From Lasiosphaeria ovina (Eukaryota > Ascomycota > Sordariomycetes > Sordariales > Lasiosphaeriaceae), in NCBI GenBank assembly GCA_033439765.1, contig JAULSN010000007.1:1240001-1304000 (forward strand): a stretch of 64,000 nucleotides of DNA. The letters are read 5' to 3'. The notes beneath the pieces are model-generated. The model was not told the DNA's origin, did no database searches, and saw only the letters and a list, made by a program, of their open reading frames with translations. This document shows positions 10,641 to 22,783 of the stretch, piece after piece. The stretch's first letter is position 1. Every line of letters starts with the position of its first letter. A program made the position numbers and the translations under genes.

Positions 10641-13600
10641 GTCCAAAGTGTCGGTGTGTGAAGGAAGAAGCAAGGGTCATGCGGCGAGTTCGGCCCCAGC
10701 CTTCCCACGGCTACGTACGTAACAAGCGAAAGAGGGAGCGAGAACGCGAATGAGGAGGACGAGACGAACTCGTCAAGACATCCAACAGACCTTTTAACGA
10801 TATCAAATTCAAGACGACAGCTAAGCCGAGGGTTGAACACACCGTCCACTTGCATGAACATACGTGATTGCCCAGAGCATTCCAATGTGCACATAAGCCG
10901 CAGCGCGTCTGGATCGCCGATTGTGTGTTTCTTGGTAGGTATGGGTTTGGGTGCCATTGAAGATCCGCAAACTCGATCCGACTAGGGCGCATCTATCCCC
11001 GTTTTTTTGTAGATTTTGTGGGTGCGAATCGATGTCATGGGCTAGAGGGATTGATCGCGTCCCTGCGGCATCATCCCGCAAACTAGAGCCAAGTCCCAAG
11101 TGCTGCTCACCGCTACATTGAACCAACCCCCTCCCCTGTAATAAACATGGCGGGAATACGTATTGACAAAAAAATACAGCAAGAGTGAAACCCTCGTCAA
11201 CCAAAATCCTCATGACAAAAACCTGGAAAAAAATAACTGTGTAAATGTAGGACTCTTTTCTGTGACTGACCGCCGCAGCAGAAAGTGCATGTCGGCCCAC
11301 ACCCCACAACAGCAAGCACAATAGCTTATTACACGGTCTCAAAGCCCTTGTTGCTGCAGGTTGCACCTTGATTGCTACACCATGCCGGTCAAACAAAAAC
11401 AGACCGCATCTCGGATTATTAGCTGCAGGTACTACCCAGTTCCACATGGGACCGGCTAGACAGATCCCATCTGATCAGCGTCTGATATCTAGACTTCTAG
11501 GCAACGGCGAGAACGGTTTAAGACACTAGCCGTAAACGAGCAACTTCATATCACAACTCGTCGTGCAATCCTGACATAGTGGGGAGCTCGGTCGCCTCTA
11601 CGCAAGTATTCCTCCAGGCCTTCCAGCTGGGGACACACAACTTTGTGATAGGGAATGTTGGATGGCAGTGGGGTCTGAGAGCCGTAGAAACTCGGACGAT
11701 GTGATACTGCCGAGAGGCCTGTCCCAAGCTTTCATGCCTCTTCACTGCTGCCATTCTCCCATATAGAAACCCTAGAAGCCTGTATGCCCATGGGGTAGGG
11801 TCGCCGGCACCGGCGAGATGGGAAACAAGCCGTGACTCAGTCCCTCTAGGCAGATATCGCCGTCGTCACGATTTTGTCTGGCCGCCTTGGGAAGCCGGCG
11901 AGACTGCCGCCTCAGAACTGGGGACGAATTAAAAAGATTTGGTCCAGGTCCCTTGAACGATGCCATCAGAGTAACGTCATCAGACGGCACATGGCATGTG
12001 GATATGCTGAAAGGCCTTCGAAACGCACTCGTATTGGCAAGTCTTCGCCGTTGGGCAGAAAATCCAACACTTGGTCGATGTGCTTGCAGCCTTTCAAGAT
12101 CGATCCGACGTGAAAGGATCTCGCCAGGTCCACATATTGGGCCTTGATGGCCCCAGGCGTCAAGCCTGCGGTAGTCTCTGCAGGAGACACATACCGGGCC
12201 GGCTGTGGAAGCCGAGCACGTCCTGTCGAGACCCAGCCCAGAGACGATGTGACAGCTCAGGATGAAGGATTGGACACGAGTTCTGAAACTCTGTCCGAGG
12301 AAAGTTGGGTGTGCGCCTGGAACCCGACATTGGACCCAACAATAATGTCCGTACGAATAGGACATGGGCAACCGAATAGGTGAAATGCAGTTGGAGCTGT
12401 TTAGCGTTTCCGCGCGTCCAAAGTCCGGCCCTGAGAACTCTCAGCACTACGGCGTCGTGGCTAAGTAAAACCCAGGGTCCAATGACTAGCAAGACCAGAC
12501 GACAGCCTCAGCGTAGCGATTGGTGGTTGGCCGCTTTCGCTTCGCGGTTGGGTCCTTCGACGGGCCCGCTTTGAAGCCCCATTCAGCATGTTTGCAATGA
12601 GAACAGTGAGCTTCTCAATCGAATTCAAATCATTAGCAAAAACACCAACAATTATGCCTTGTCATTATCGTCAAAGAGCCTCGAGAGGCAGACTGGGGGA
12701 CTGGAGAGCCAGCATGCAAGACAGTAAACGACGACAGGCTGGGGCACCGCACAAGACACCGAGATGCAAGGCAAGGGGCAAAAGGACAAATGCTGAACTA
12801 GAACCCGGTGCAAGTTGATCAACTAGGCAGGTGGACACTTGCTGCGTAAACTTTCCGCTGTGAAGGCTCGACTTGACGCCTGGTGCCGTGCAATCATGGC
12901 TGCGCTGAAGACCTTTAGATTAGGGGGCTCGCAGGACCTGAGCCATCGAGGCTCGTAAAGGTGCCTTAGGTAGCCTCCGGGCCAGGATCACCGGAAAAAG
13001 CTAACGTGGGAGTGCGGCCGGAATATCTCATCCAGACAGGCCACTTCGTGTCTAAGCAAAACAAGAGCAACAAGAGCCGGATAGGGTGCAGTTTACATTC
13101 GCTCTGGCTGCCCCTGGCGGGTTTTGCTCTCAGAGTTCGGCAGTGAAGATGGTTCGCCGACGGGTCGAGATCCGGCGGACGCGTTCCTTCGCGTGTCAGA
13201 GCAGAAACACACCGACTATTTTGTGTTGGGTAGAAATGGACGTTGCGCTTTTGTTTGGGTCGACATGCCATGGCGCGGGCCTCTGGATATGCGGCCACGG
13301 GCACGCTGAATGTGGGCGGGCAGCTTCAGGCTGCATCTTGACTGGCCAGGAGCTCGCGGAAGCTCCGTCAAGTCCACGATGGTGGGGCTCGCTGAACCGT
13401 TGACACGCGCTGAACCAGCCACCGCATTTTTGGCCAAGGTATTCTTTCCTTTCCTGCTTGCTTGGAAGCTAGGCAGGCGCGAGTGAGCATGTCGTCTTGT
13501 CTGGGGTAAGGAGGCACAGACGCCCATTCCGCAGTCGCGCCCGGATTGACCATCTACAATTAAAGGAGTTGAGAGAAGAGGTGACGTTTGAATTTGTGGG

Positions 13601-13800
13601 CGGCGATGCTGTGTTGCGGCGAGAGGCGTCCAGGGCAGGGGAAGAGGGGAGGGGGGATGACACAAGGAAGGCGCAGACAGATCCGGGTTCTGGAAGTCGT
13701 CCTCGAAGCAGGGCGCGGGCACAGAACAGCAAGAAGGGAAGGCGCGGGCCCCGTCATGTGACCGCGCCGTTAGGCGTTGGCTGGGGGGTGCCACCAGATC
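10641..13800. other. Intergenic, no recognised gene
   Basis: Mixed-composition DNA with several open frames of 60-210 codons on both strands, none with recognisable domains. The least random-looking is on the minus strand at 11966-12190 (contains AQYVDLARSFHVGSILKG), which might be a decayed or lineage-specific coding segment. I do not call it a gene. Confidence 0.5.
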
Positions 13801-16800
13801 GTTAGCAATTACATTCTCAGGAACTGGAGTGAATGGCAGCCCGGCTTGAAGAATCCGGGAAGGAGCTTTGGAGGTTGGTGGGGTCGTTGGGGACGTTGGG
13901 GTCGCGGGGATTGGAGCATGCCGCCATCAGCACTCAACCGTGATTCGTACCTTCCTGCTGCCGAAGGCGAGACAGCCGGTGATTGGGACGGGGGAGCCAT
14001 CACGGCATCCCGCAAGACGCATTCAGCCATCCGTTGCTGCAGCTGCAACTTGCGACTGGACGGCCTTGCCAATCGTGGACACACCAGCTGATGGCACCAC
14101 CAGAACAGAAAGGTGCCCCCTTCGTTCGCCCTGCTTTTTGCACCGAGGTTACTGGAGGCACACGCAGTCACGCACACATGCCCAGAATCGCTCCAAGCTC
14201 TTGTCTCTCCCAAGTTGGACGTCGATGTCGATGTCGATGACGATACCGATACCGATGCTGGTGTCGTTTACGATGACGAAAACCCGTTCGCAGAATGCCT
14301 GGCCTGACGTGCTCAGACGAGGTGGTGCCATGACTTGCTATTACCTTACTTGGCCATCTGAAGCTGCAACGATACGGGTCGTAACTTGCTTGGGCTTGGA
14401 GAACATCTCACGTTATCTACCGAGAGCACCCGAACGGAAGTCGGAAAGCCTGCCCAGATCGAACCCTCGGTCGGGGCCTGCCCATCTGCGCCGTCCGGCC
14501 TGTTAGGTTCTCGGTTCTTCTGATGACTGAGGACGTCTCCGTTCTATTCGCCAGAGACAAGCCAGAACAGAACCCACAGCCGTGGTTGAATGAATGGCTG
14601 TTCGTTCGTATTTGCTAAGGGAAACGAAACAAGCGGCCGTCGTTGAAACTTCTTGAACTTGAGCAGCGCCTCTCGCTAGATTGTGTCTTACCTATTCCGG
14701 CCTCTTGGAGCGCAGCGCGGGCTTTTCCTCCAGTCACCCCACAGTCGACAGGTCCACGCTTCCAGCAAGCGACTCCTCGTCCTTAGCGGCCCGGGAAAAG
14801 GCGCCAAAAAAAAAAAATACGGGGGTTCTCACGGACGGGTTCAGGCGAAACCCTGGCGAACCCTGGCAAGCTGCTCGGCTCTTCCAGTTGTGTGTGGAAG
14901 CGGCTGCACGCCTGTGGCATGCCACTGGACTGGAGCGGGCTTTGGGTATCGATGCCCAGAAGGCCATTTCTGCCCAACCTGAGCCGGGGCGGTCGCTCCA
15001 CCACCATTCGTTGCCTCCAACCCAATCACGGGGGCATCCATCGTCGCTCGAGCTGCTTCCAATTGCAGTCCAGTTGCAGTCCATGCTGCTTTTTGCTGAG
15101 CTGCCCAGTGCCCGCCCAGGCTTTCCAGCTGCCCCTGTTAGTACTAGACATACGGGCTCTTCCTGTTCCCTCTCTTCTCCCCTCCTCTGGTCTCCTCTCC
15201 GGGTGGTCGAGCCTCTCCGGGCGCCTCAGGGCTGTCCCTCTGGGACCGCGCCCCCCGTTGCTGCATCCTCCGGCTTGGGAGAGGACGTTGGGCAAGGGCA
15301 GCAGAAGGCCCGCAACCCACACCCTGTAGCGATCTCTGATTCGATCTCGGATCTGCTGCCATGGCTTCCCTGGGCCGTCTCCGCTCTGCCATTCCCAGCG
15401 TGCACGCCCCCGCGCAGCCAGAAACTGGCGTATGCCTCATTGGGACGTCGTCTGTGGCTCCGGCTTGCTCTCAACCTGTCAAGCTGTCAGTCAGTCTGCG
15501 CCGGGCATTAGCCCGTCTCTCATCACGTCTCGTTTCGTTGTGCCAGAACCACTCAGGAGAAGTACATACACAGTAACTACCTTGCCTACCTTGCCCAACA
15601 TAACTTCCATCAGGGGCCCTGTAGTTGAACTGGAGTATGTATGGATGTCCATTCGAGAGACCCAGGACCAGGGCTTGACGGAGACAGGGCCAGAACAGCT
15701 CTCCCGCGAGTCTCCCGCGAGTCTCCCGCTGCCGTGCTGCATGTGCCGTTGCTGTCGCGGAAGGTCTCTCAACAGACTAGAGGCGAAGAGCGAACGGGCG
15801 AGAGCGATAGAGCAATGGTTGCTTGTCTGTCTGTCTGTGACTTTGTTCGATAGTCGCCCCCCCGCCCGACGCCCATTGCCCACGGCGTCGACGACGTGCC
15901 CAATCCCGACTCAAGCGTCTATTTGGCCGTCCTGTCCTGTCTCGTAGCTCTGCCCGCAAGGCCTAGGCTCTCCTGGGCTCTCTCCAGCCGTCCAACTCTA
16001 ACTAGCTTGAGGTAGCTCCGTTCGTCGCCGCCTGCTAAGGTACTGCTCGGGTGTCTTCGCAAGTACTTTGGCACCCTGGTCCCGTCAATCGGATCTCTGG
16101 TCGCACTCCCCTCCCAGCCTTGAAGGTCCCCCCACCCCCCTCTCCGGAAAGCTCCTCATCCACAGCTTCGCGCGCAAACCAGGTCTTCCGCAACATGCCC
16201 TCGAGGTACACAGGCCCGCTGCAATTCCAGGCTCTTCGCTCTCTACAATTGGGCCGGCGGTACGTACCAGAGACAGACGATACCCTGCTTCCTGCTTCGC
16301 GACGAGACTCTTAGTTCTCCAGCCTGACCACCCTCTTGCTCCAGTTGCAGTCCAAAACATACAAGAGTCGGACCACCCCTTCGGCAGCCCTCCCCAATTG
16401 TTGTCATTGACTCTGTACGGTATCATCTTTGCCAGAAGCAGCATTGCAACTGTTTCTCGACCGAGTGTTCTATCATCATCATTATTGTTATTGCGTTGCG
16501 AGGTGCTTGAAACAGCCCCCCGTCTTCTTGCTCTTCAACAGTAGTTGCCGATATTCACTCAAGCACACACCACACGAACATCCCTCTCTCGCCCACTCTC
16601 ACCCACAGCACCCCCATTCTTCAACCAACTCCACGAAATCCCGCCTCTGGTCTGATACCCCTCTTTCCAAAGACGGCAGCGCAGTGCGACTTACACCAAA
16701 AACGAACGTGAGTGTCACTTTCTCCCACCTTTTCTCACTCTCACACACATTCTCTCTCTCGCTCTCCCCTTTATATGCCCCCCCCCCCGCCTTTCACCCC

Positions 16801-17271
16801 CAGCTTTCCTCCAACCAGCCTCTTATCAACCCGCATTATCCTCCAATTCTTCAACTACCTCTTCCTTCCCCCCCATACCTTAACCCCCCTCACTCTCCCA
16901 CTCCGCCTCTTCCTGCGGGCTTTTATGTTTTTCTCCAACATCGCCGCATTACCCACAATCCCAAGTCTTGAGAGAGAGACATAAACGGGTCTGGGCTATA
17001 TCAGCGCTCTTGGACACCCATGCTCTCGCGAAAAACATCCCCTGCCCAGTCTACCCCGGCTACTCCAAAAATAAAGCGGTGTCTTTGAAGGCCTTGCCCT
17101 CACCGCTCCATCGGTCAAGCTGCCCAACAACCACTAACACAGTCGGCCATATATTAGACTGTCCGCACACTTTTGCAACCCGGTACTTTGCATCTTGCAG
17201 TACCTTTCCTACCCGGAAGCAAATTCCAGCACACGTTCACACACGCACATAATCACACGCAGTGGCCCGCT
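13801..17271 (+). promoter_or_regulatory. Long upstream region/putative leader of the bZIP gene
   Basis: From about 15.1 kb to the ATG at 17272 the plus strand is strongly C/T-rich and later C/A-rich (for example 16560-16640 and 16730-16900), the usual look of long 5' leaders of fungal regulatory genes. A consensus donor GTGAGT lies at 16708-16713 with pyrimidine tracts and possible AG acceptors after it, so a leader intron is possible. Several ATGs precede the coding start (for example near 16784 and 16925), so upstream ORFs could limit translation. The transcription start cannot be set from sequence. Confidence 0.45.
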
Positions 17272-19198
17272 ATGGTCTCAGCGTTCCAAATGCAGTCCTT
17301 CTATAGGGCGCCGTTAACGGTCGACACCACTCACGCTCAAAAGTTCTTCGACGAAGAGGATGCGAGCATATTAGACGAGAACATTCTCGACCAGAATGGG
17401 CTTGACTCGGGCTTGGAGATGTCGCCGCCGATGGTAGAAAGCAGGAGAGATTCCTTTGCGGTCTCGTCGGCACTCTTCTCACCAAAGACGGAGGATTGGC
17501 AGTCTGTAGAGATGCAGTCTGTCCCGTCAAACAACCCGTTCCTCGACCAGCACAGCAACAACAACCCCTTCCTGCGGATGGATCAGAACCAGCAGACGGC
17601 ATATCAAAGCCACACATGGCCCATGACCAGCTCTGGGTCCGTAACACCCCTACAGACATTCGACGGGCTACCGGCCGAGTACGACAACGGCGTCTCGCTC
17701 TTCCACAGGCCAGTCACCATTCAAGCCCAGACCCCCTTCAGCAACCCCAGCAACCAGGTCGCCATGTTCCAGCAGCTCGGGCATTCGCAGTCAATACCCA
17801 CGTCACCGCAAAAGGACCACTGGATGAGCCAGGAGCTGAAGAACCAGGCCATGACAAAGCGGCCCCGGCCTACGAGCCCCTTGATCCGGTCACACAACGA
17901 CCTGCGCAGGGGTGACGGCATCCGCAAAAAGAATGCCCGCTTCGATATTCCGGCCGAGCGAAATCTCAGCAACATCGATCACCTGATCTCGCAGTCGACC
18001 GACGAGCAAGAAATCAAGGAGCTGAAGCAGCAAAAACGCCTTTTGCGCAACAGACAAGCAGCGTGAGTACTTGTTCCTCTACTTCGCACAACGTTACCGC
18101 ACTAACAAGCCCCCTAGCCTTGACTCGAGACAACGCAAGAAGCAGCACACGGAGCGGCTCGAGGACGAGAAGAAGCAGTTCAGCGAGGTCATCACCAACT
18201 TGGAGGACACCATCACCAAGCTCCAGGACGACATGGAGCAGCTTCTCCGCGAGAAGCAGAACTACCAGGTCTACGTCGACGACCTGAAGAGGGAGCAGGA
18301 GGAGATGATTGGCAGGCACACCATCGAAACGGGCGAGCTCCGTAAGAAGATCAGCGTCCTGACCAACCACGTGCAGGCCCTTGAGGGTGCCGCCATGACG
18401 ACGCCGCCGACGGCTCAGAATGCGTCTAGTTTCTCCAGCTCTTTCGGAGAGATGGAGGGCATTATTGACGGCTCCTGGGAGAACATGCACATGTTTGGCG
18501 AGTATCCCTTGGAGCAAACTACCGAGGTCAAGCCGGAGATGCAGATCGTTCCCGCCAAGAAGCCCGAGGTTGCCTTGCCGACCGAGTCTGAGAAGCCCGC
18601 CCAGCAGGGAGGCCTCTTGTTCATGCTCTTCCTCGTCGGCGCCTTTGTGCTCTCGAGCCGATCGACGCCGAGCATCCCTCGCGTCTCGGAGGATGTCCGC
18701 GCCGCGTCGGCCACTCTGCTGGAGAGCGTGCTCAAGGATGCCGGCGTCCCCCAGGCCGCTCCCAGCATGGACGCGATGGCCCCACAGCCGTCGGGAAACA
18801 GCTGGACACAGTCTTCCGGGTCGTCGCTGCCCATTGCCGCTCCGGTGATGGATAGCGTTGCCCCGTCCATGCTTGGCGATATGGCCGACGCCCTAACTCA
18901 GCCGACGGAGCGCCAGACCAACGAGCAGCTCTTCTCGCTGTCGGCTGCGCAATATAACGGCTTGAGCTCGCAAGATTTCCTGCAAAACGCTCCGGCCGAA
19001 AGGTCGACGAGCCAGGGCAGGCGGAATCTTGCCGAGGCTCTCGCCAACATGCGCAGCTCGAACAAGCAGTCGGCTGCCGAGGTCTACACGCGCTCGCTGC
19101 TCTGGGACCAGATCCCGGGCGACGTGGTGCGGAGCTTCGCCAAGATGGTAGCCGAGTGCAGCACACAAGGGGCTGCTGGCGGCGACGACGACACGTAA
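17272..19198 (+). CDS. bZIP transcription factor (MeaB-like) with a hydrophobic segment
   Basis: DNA-binding regulator of 623 residues; exons 17272-18062 and 18118-19198, with the 55-nt intron splitting the basic region. The N-terminal 250 residues are acidic and Ser/Pro/Gln-rich, as in activation domains, with two NNPF motifs. The basic region RLLRNRQAALDSRQRKKQH covers residues 256-274 and contains the invariant N-x7-R pair (N260, R268). A long coiled-coil leucine zipper runs to about 345. Residues 428-444 (GGLLFMLFLVGAFVLSS) are strongly hydrophobic, bordered by Arg/Ser, with about 180 more residues after them; this could be a short transmembrane helix. The basic region resembles the MeaB group (nitrogen-related bZIP factors) as I remember it, so the name is tentative. 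The start was chosen at 17272 because upstream in-frame sequence is leader-like. Confidence 0.85.
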
Positions 19199-21472
19199 TT
19201 GACGACTTTATGACTAAACGAAACACCCACGATCACGACCACGAACACACGAACGAATCACACATTATGGCCCACGCACACAACTCACCACTCCGAAGCG
19301 CTCCTTTTCCTTGGTATCCTAGTGTTTCCGGCTCGCAAGCTTTCTTTTGCCCACATACACTTCATCCGCTCCCGCGACACACTCAGACATCCGCTGCTCA
19401 CGCGCCGAAAGTTGTTCACTTCTTGCGATCCTGTACACGACAGGGCACCTTCCTTATCTCTCCAGCTTGATATTTATTGCTTTTTTGACATTTGATTTGA
19501 GATACTTAGCAGGCGAGCGAGCATTTGAAATTTGTCAAACATTTCTTTTATATTAATTGTCATATCTTTTTTTCCTAATTTCCTTGGCGCAATCATATGA
19601 TGTCTTTCTTGAGCAAAGCCTTGCCGCGAGGTCGGAGGGCAGGGTACATATGGTGGTTCCGGGCCGAGTCTCTTTTTTTTTTTTTCTTCCAAGGACGATG
19701 GCTTTTTAACGATGCCGTCCTGTTTTCCTTTTTGGGTTTATTTCTTGTACACCGAAGTGGCAAAATCAGGCACAGGCTGTGATTGAAAGAGAGCCAGTCT
19801 CACGCGGGCAGACAGACCGACGCATCACAGATTGGAATATGGGAAGCATTGGGAAGGAACGGTTGGATCCGGGGATCGACTTATTTGCATGCAACATGCG
19901 CGCCAGAAGTACCTCCTTTTCGCAGGGAACAGCAGTCCAAGCGACACAGAGGAGCCGGATGGTTGCGAGTTTGCAAACCCCACATGTCTGACGACAAATT
20001 TCCTTTGTCCCTTTTTTCCTACCTACCTACCTACCTAACCCACCACGCTCATTTGAGGAGGATTCCTTTTGTCAAGTACGAAAAGCGGCATAGCCTGGAT
20101 GGGGGAACTACCAAGTCTTTGCAAATTCACCTTGCGGAGAGGCTTTTGAAAGACGGTGCTTTTTTTGGTTTTCTGCGCGCATAGCGAGACGGGGGCACTC
20201 ATTCTCTTTTCAACGAACGAAGCAATGACGCCAGATGGACTAGCAACAACATATGATTTATTGGGGGCCTTTTTTTTTGCTTTTGGAAGGCTGCTTCTGT
20301 TTGGAGCTTTCCCTTTCGTCTCCCGCCGACAGGATGGGAGACTGAAGGGCAAAACTTCCCCCCAACGCCACAAAAAAAACTTTCCCTGAACATATTTGTT
20401 ACCACTTGTAACTATCGTGAACTTTTTTTTTTTTTTAGTTAGGCAGTTTGGCAAATATACTTTCTACCTCTCTAACACGGGACCGTTTTTGCAAGTGACC
20501 CAACTACGTAACGTGCTAGAATACACTGAAAATAATGCAGAGTAAAAAGAAGAGGTCTGAAGAGGTCTGAAACAGACAGGGCTGATGTCAAAAAAAGAAC
20601 CAGGTGGGTACGTATGGTGGCAGACATGGAAACAACGTACGTACGAACGTATTAACCGCGATCCGGGCAAGTGGTAGCCAGAGCTGAGACATTGGACCCG
20701 TGCATACGCCGGGTGCGGTGTGGTGTGTGAGGGTGGGGGATGGAGAAGGAGAAAAAGGCGCGAGATCATGTTACTACTATTCTTCCCGCACCCCCACATC
20801 TAAGCCCCGAGGACGCTACGTCAGCTAGACAGATGGACAGACAGCCAGTTGGCCAGGTCAGGTCAGTTGGCAAGACTGTCTACCTGCCTGTCTCTCTGTT
20901 TCTCCCAGTATGAATGAATGCTATGTCATGTTTGTTCTGTTGTGGTGGATACCGAGACGCAGTTTGGATAGTTACCTCACCTACCTCAGTTATGTTCATA
21001 CATGCCCCGGATCAAATCTCTGTCTGGTTGCCTCTCTTTGTCTCGTCTACCAGGTACGGTGAGGCATATAAGGTATTTACTTAGTAAGGTACCTAGGAAA
21101 GTGCCTGGGTATAGATGAGCTCCGACTGTTCTGGAAACGGCCCTAGACACCTGCCTGCCTGCCTGCATGTATGTACAAAGAGTCCACGAGACAAGCGAAC
21201 GCAGTGTTCTTGACATTTTAATTCATTTGCTCTTCTCCTTTTCACCCCTGGTTGGCTAGAAGGGAAAACCCCATCCGCGTGGACAGCCTTGGATCAGTAA
21301 GGCAGATAGAGAAACGCAACTGCCGGCCCTCGTCTCGTCTAGCTGGGAACCTTGGTTGGTCTCCGAGGTAGCCGAACGCAACCTCTCCCCCCTCCCTTCC
21401 CTCGGGCCTGTCAGCAAGCAGGAAATCCGGGGAAGATTTAATAATTGTCTTTTTTGTGAGAGGTCGGTTTTC

Positions 21473-21491
21473 GGGGGGGGGGGGGGGGGGG
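21473..21491. repeat. G19 homopolymer
   Basis: Nineteen consecutive G on the plus strand. A tract like this can form G-quadruplexes and is prone to sequencing-length error. Confidence 0.9.
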
Positions 21492-22747
21492 CACTTGCCC
21501 CAGTGCAGCTGCAGCTAGTCTTCTGTTCGGTTCGTTGGTGTGTGAGAGAGTGTGTGTGTGGGAACGCCAACGACGCACGCGGTAGGAAGAAAGAGAAGAA
21601 CGCTGACGTGGGGTGCATGCAGACTATTAAAAGAAAGAAAAAATCCAAGACTACACGTACAGAGTTGGTTTTTCTGCGGGGGCTGACTGGTCGGTTTCCT
21701 TGCTATTTAGCCAGAGCGGGCGGGAAAAATGAACAAGAGACGACAAGGCACAAATGGTGGTGGTGCGGGAGAGTCATCCTTCCCAGCCCACCTTTTTCCT
21801 CTTTCTGTGTTGGAGGCCGGCCGGCATGCAGAAATGGGCATGCCATGCCTGGCTGCATGAGACTTATTTGAGAGTCTGCAGCTGGGTCTTGCCGTGGATT
21901 TGCACCGTGCACTGTGCATTCTTGTATTGATGTTGGTGTTGATGTTGATTTTTGTTTGTTTGTTGAATCCCCCCTTTTTTTTCCCCTGTTGAAAGTGGTT
22001 ACTGTCCTGGAATATCCTCTCCCGACCGGACCACCTCAACCTGCATGGCCCCGAGAGTAAAAGCCCTTTGCGCTACACAGCATATGCTTCGACCAACAGT
22101 CCAAGAAATGAAATAGTATTTGAATGCATGCATGCATGCATGCTCAACGGCGTCGCTGCAGCACTTGTTGCACAGGCACTCCTGTCGTGCTCGCTCGCCA
22201 TGGCCACACAGGCCTTCTCGCGGCCCTGCCAAATCAGGCCACCGTGGGTGACGCTGGCAAGACTTGAAGCCCCTGAATAGTCCCGACTGCGCAACCGACG
22301 GGCTGTACGACGGACAGGCTTTTGGTTTTGTTGCCGCTAGAATCTAGAATTCCCCTAAAGGCCCACGCCTGTGTCTCCTCGTCCTGCACTTCCAGTGCCC
22401 GCATGTCCGGAGCCCGCCCGCCCGTCCGTCCGTGTGCGTGTGTGCCATGTGTGACGGGAGCGAACACACGGTTGTCGTCCATGGCACCATATGGATACGG
22501 CGGGTGTTTCCCCGTGACACAGCCCAGCCCGACGCTCCCGAGACAAGACCAATACGAGGCAAACAAACCGTCGGCCCTGTACTGTATTGACCTAAACTGC
22601 AGCTTGGCTTGCCTCTGTCTAGACGTCGTGCTACCAAAGGGTCTTGGCCCGGCGTTGAAACAGAAGGAGAAAGTGAGAGCGGCAGCATTTTTTCGTCCTC
22701 TCTGCTCCCCAGCGACCACAGCTGGTGCGTCCTTTGCAGCTACCTAC

Positions 22748-22783
22748 CACTGGCACTGGCACTGGCACTGGCACTGGCACTGG
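22748..22783. repeat. (CACTGG)6 hexamer repeat
   Basis: Six exact tandem copies of CACTGG. Intergenic; a read-through open frame encodes alternating Trp-His, which is not expected of a real protein. Confidence 0.93.

Noticed and set aside
11772..12371. 199-codon minus-strand frame
   Set aside because: Overlaps other long frames; no recognisable domain. Only the 11966-12190 frame was kept as a weak finding.
14681..15511. 276-codon plus-strand frame upstream of the bZIP gene
   Set aside because: Low-complexity Ser/Pro/Leu translation of pyrimidine-rich leader DNA, overlapped by equally long frames on both strands.
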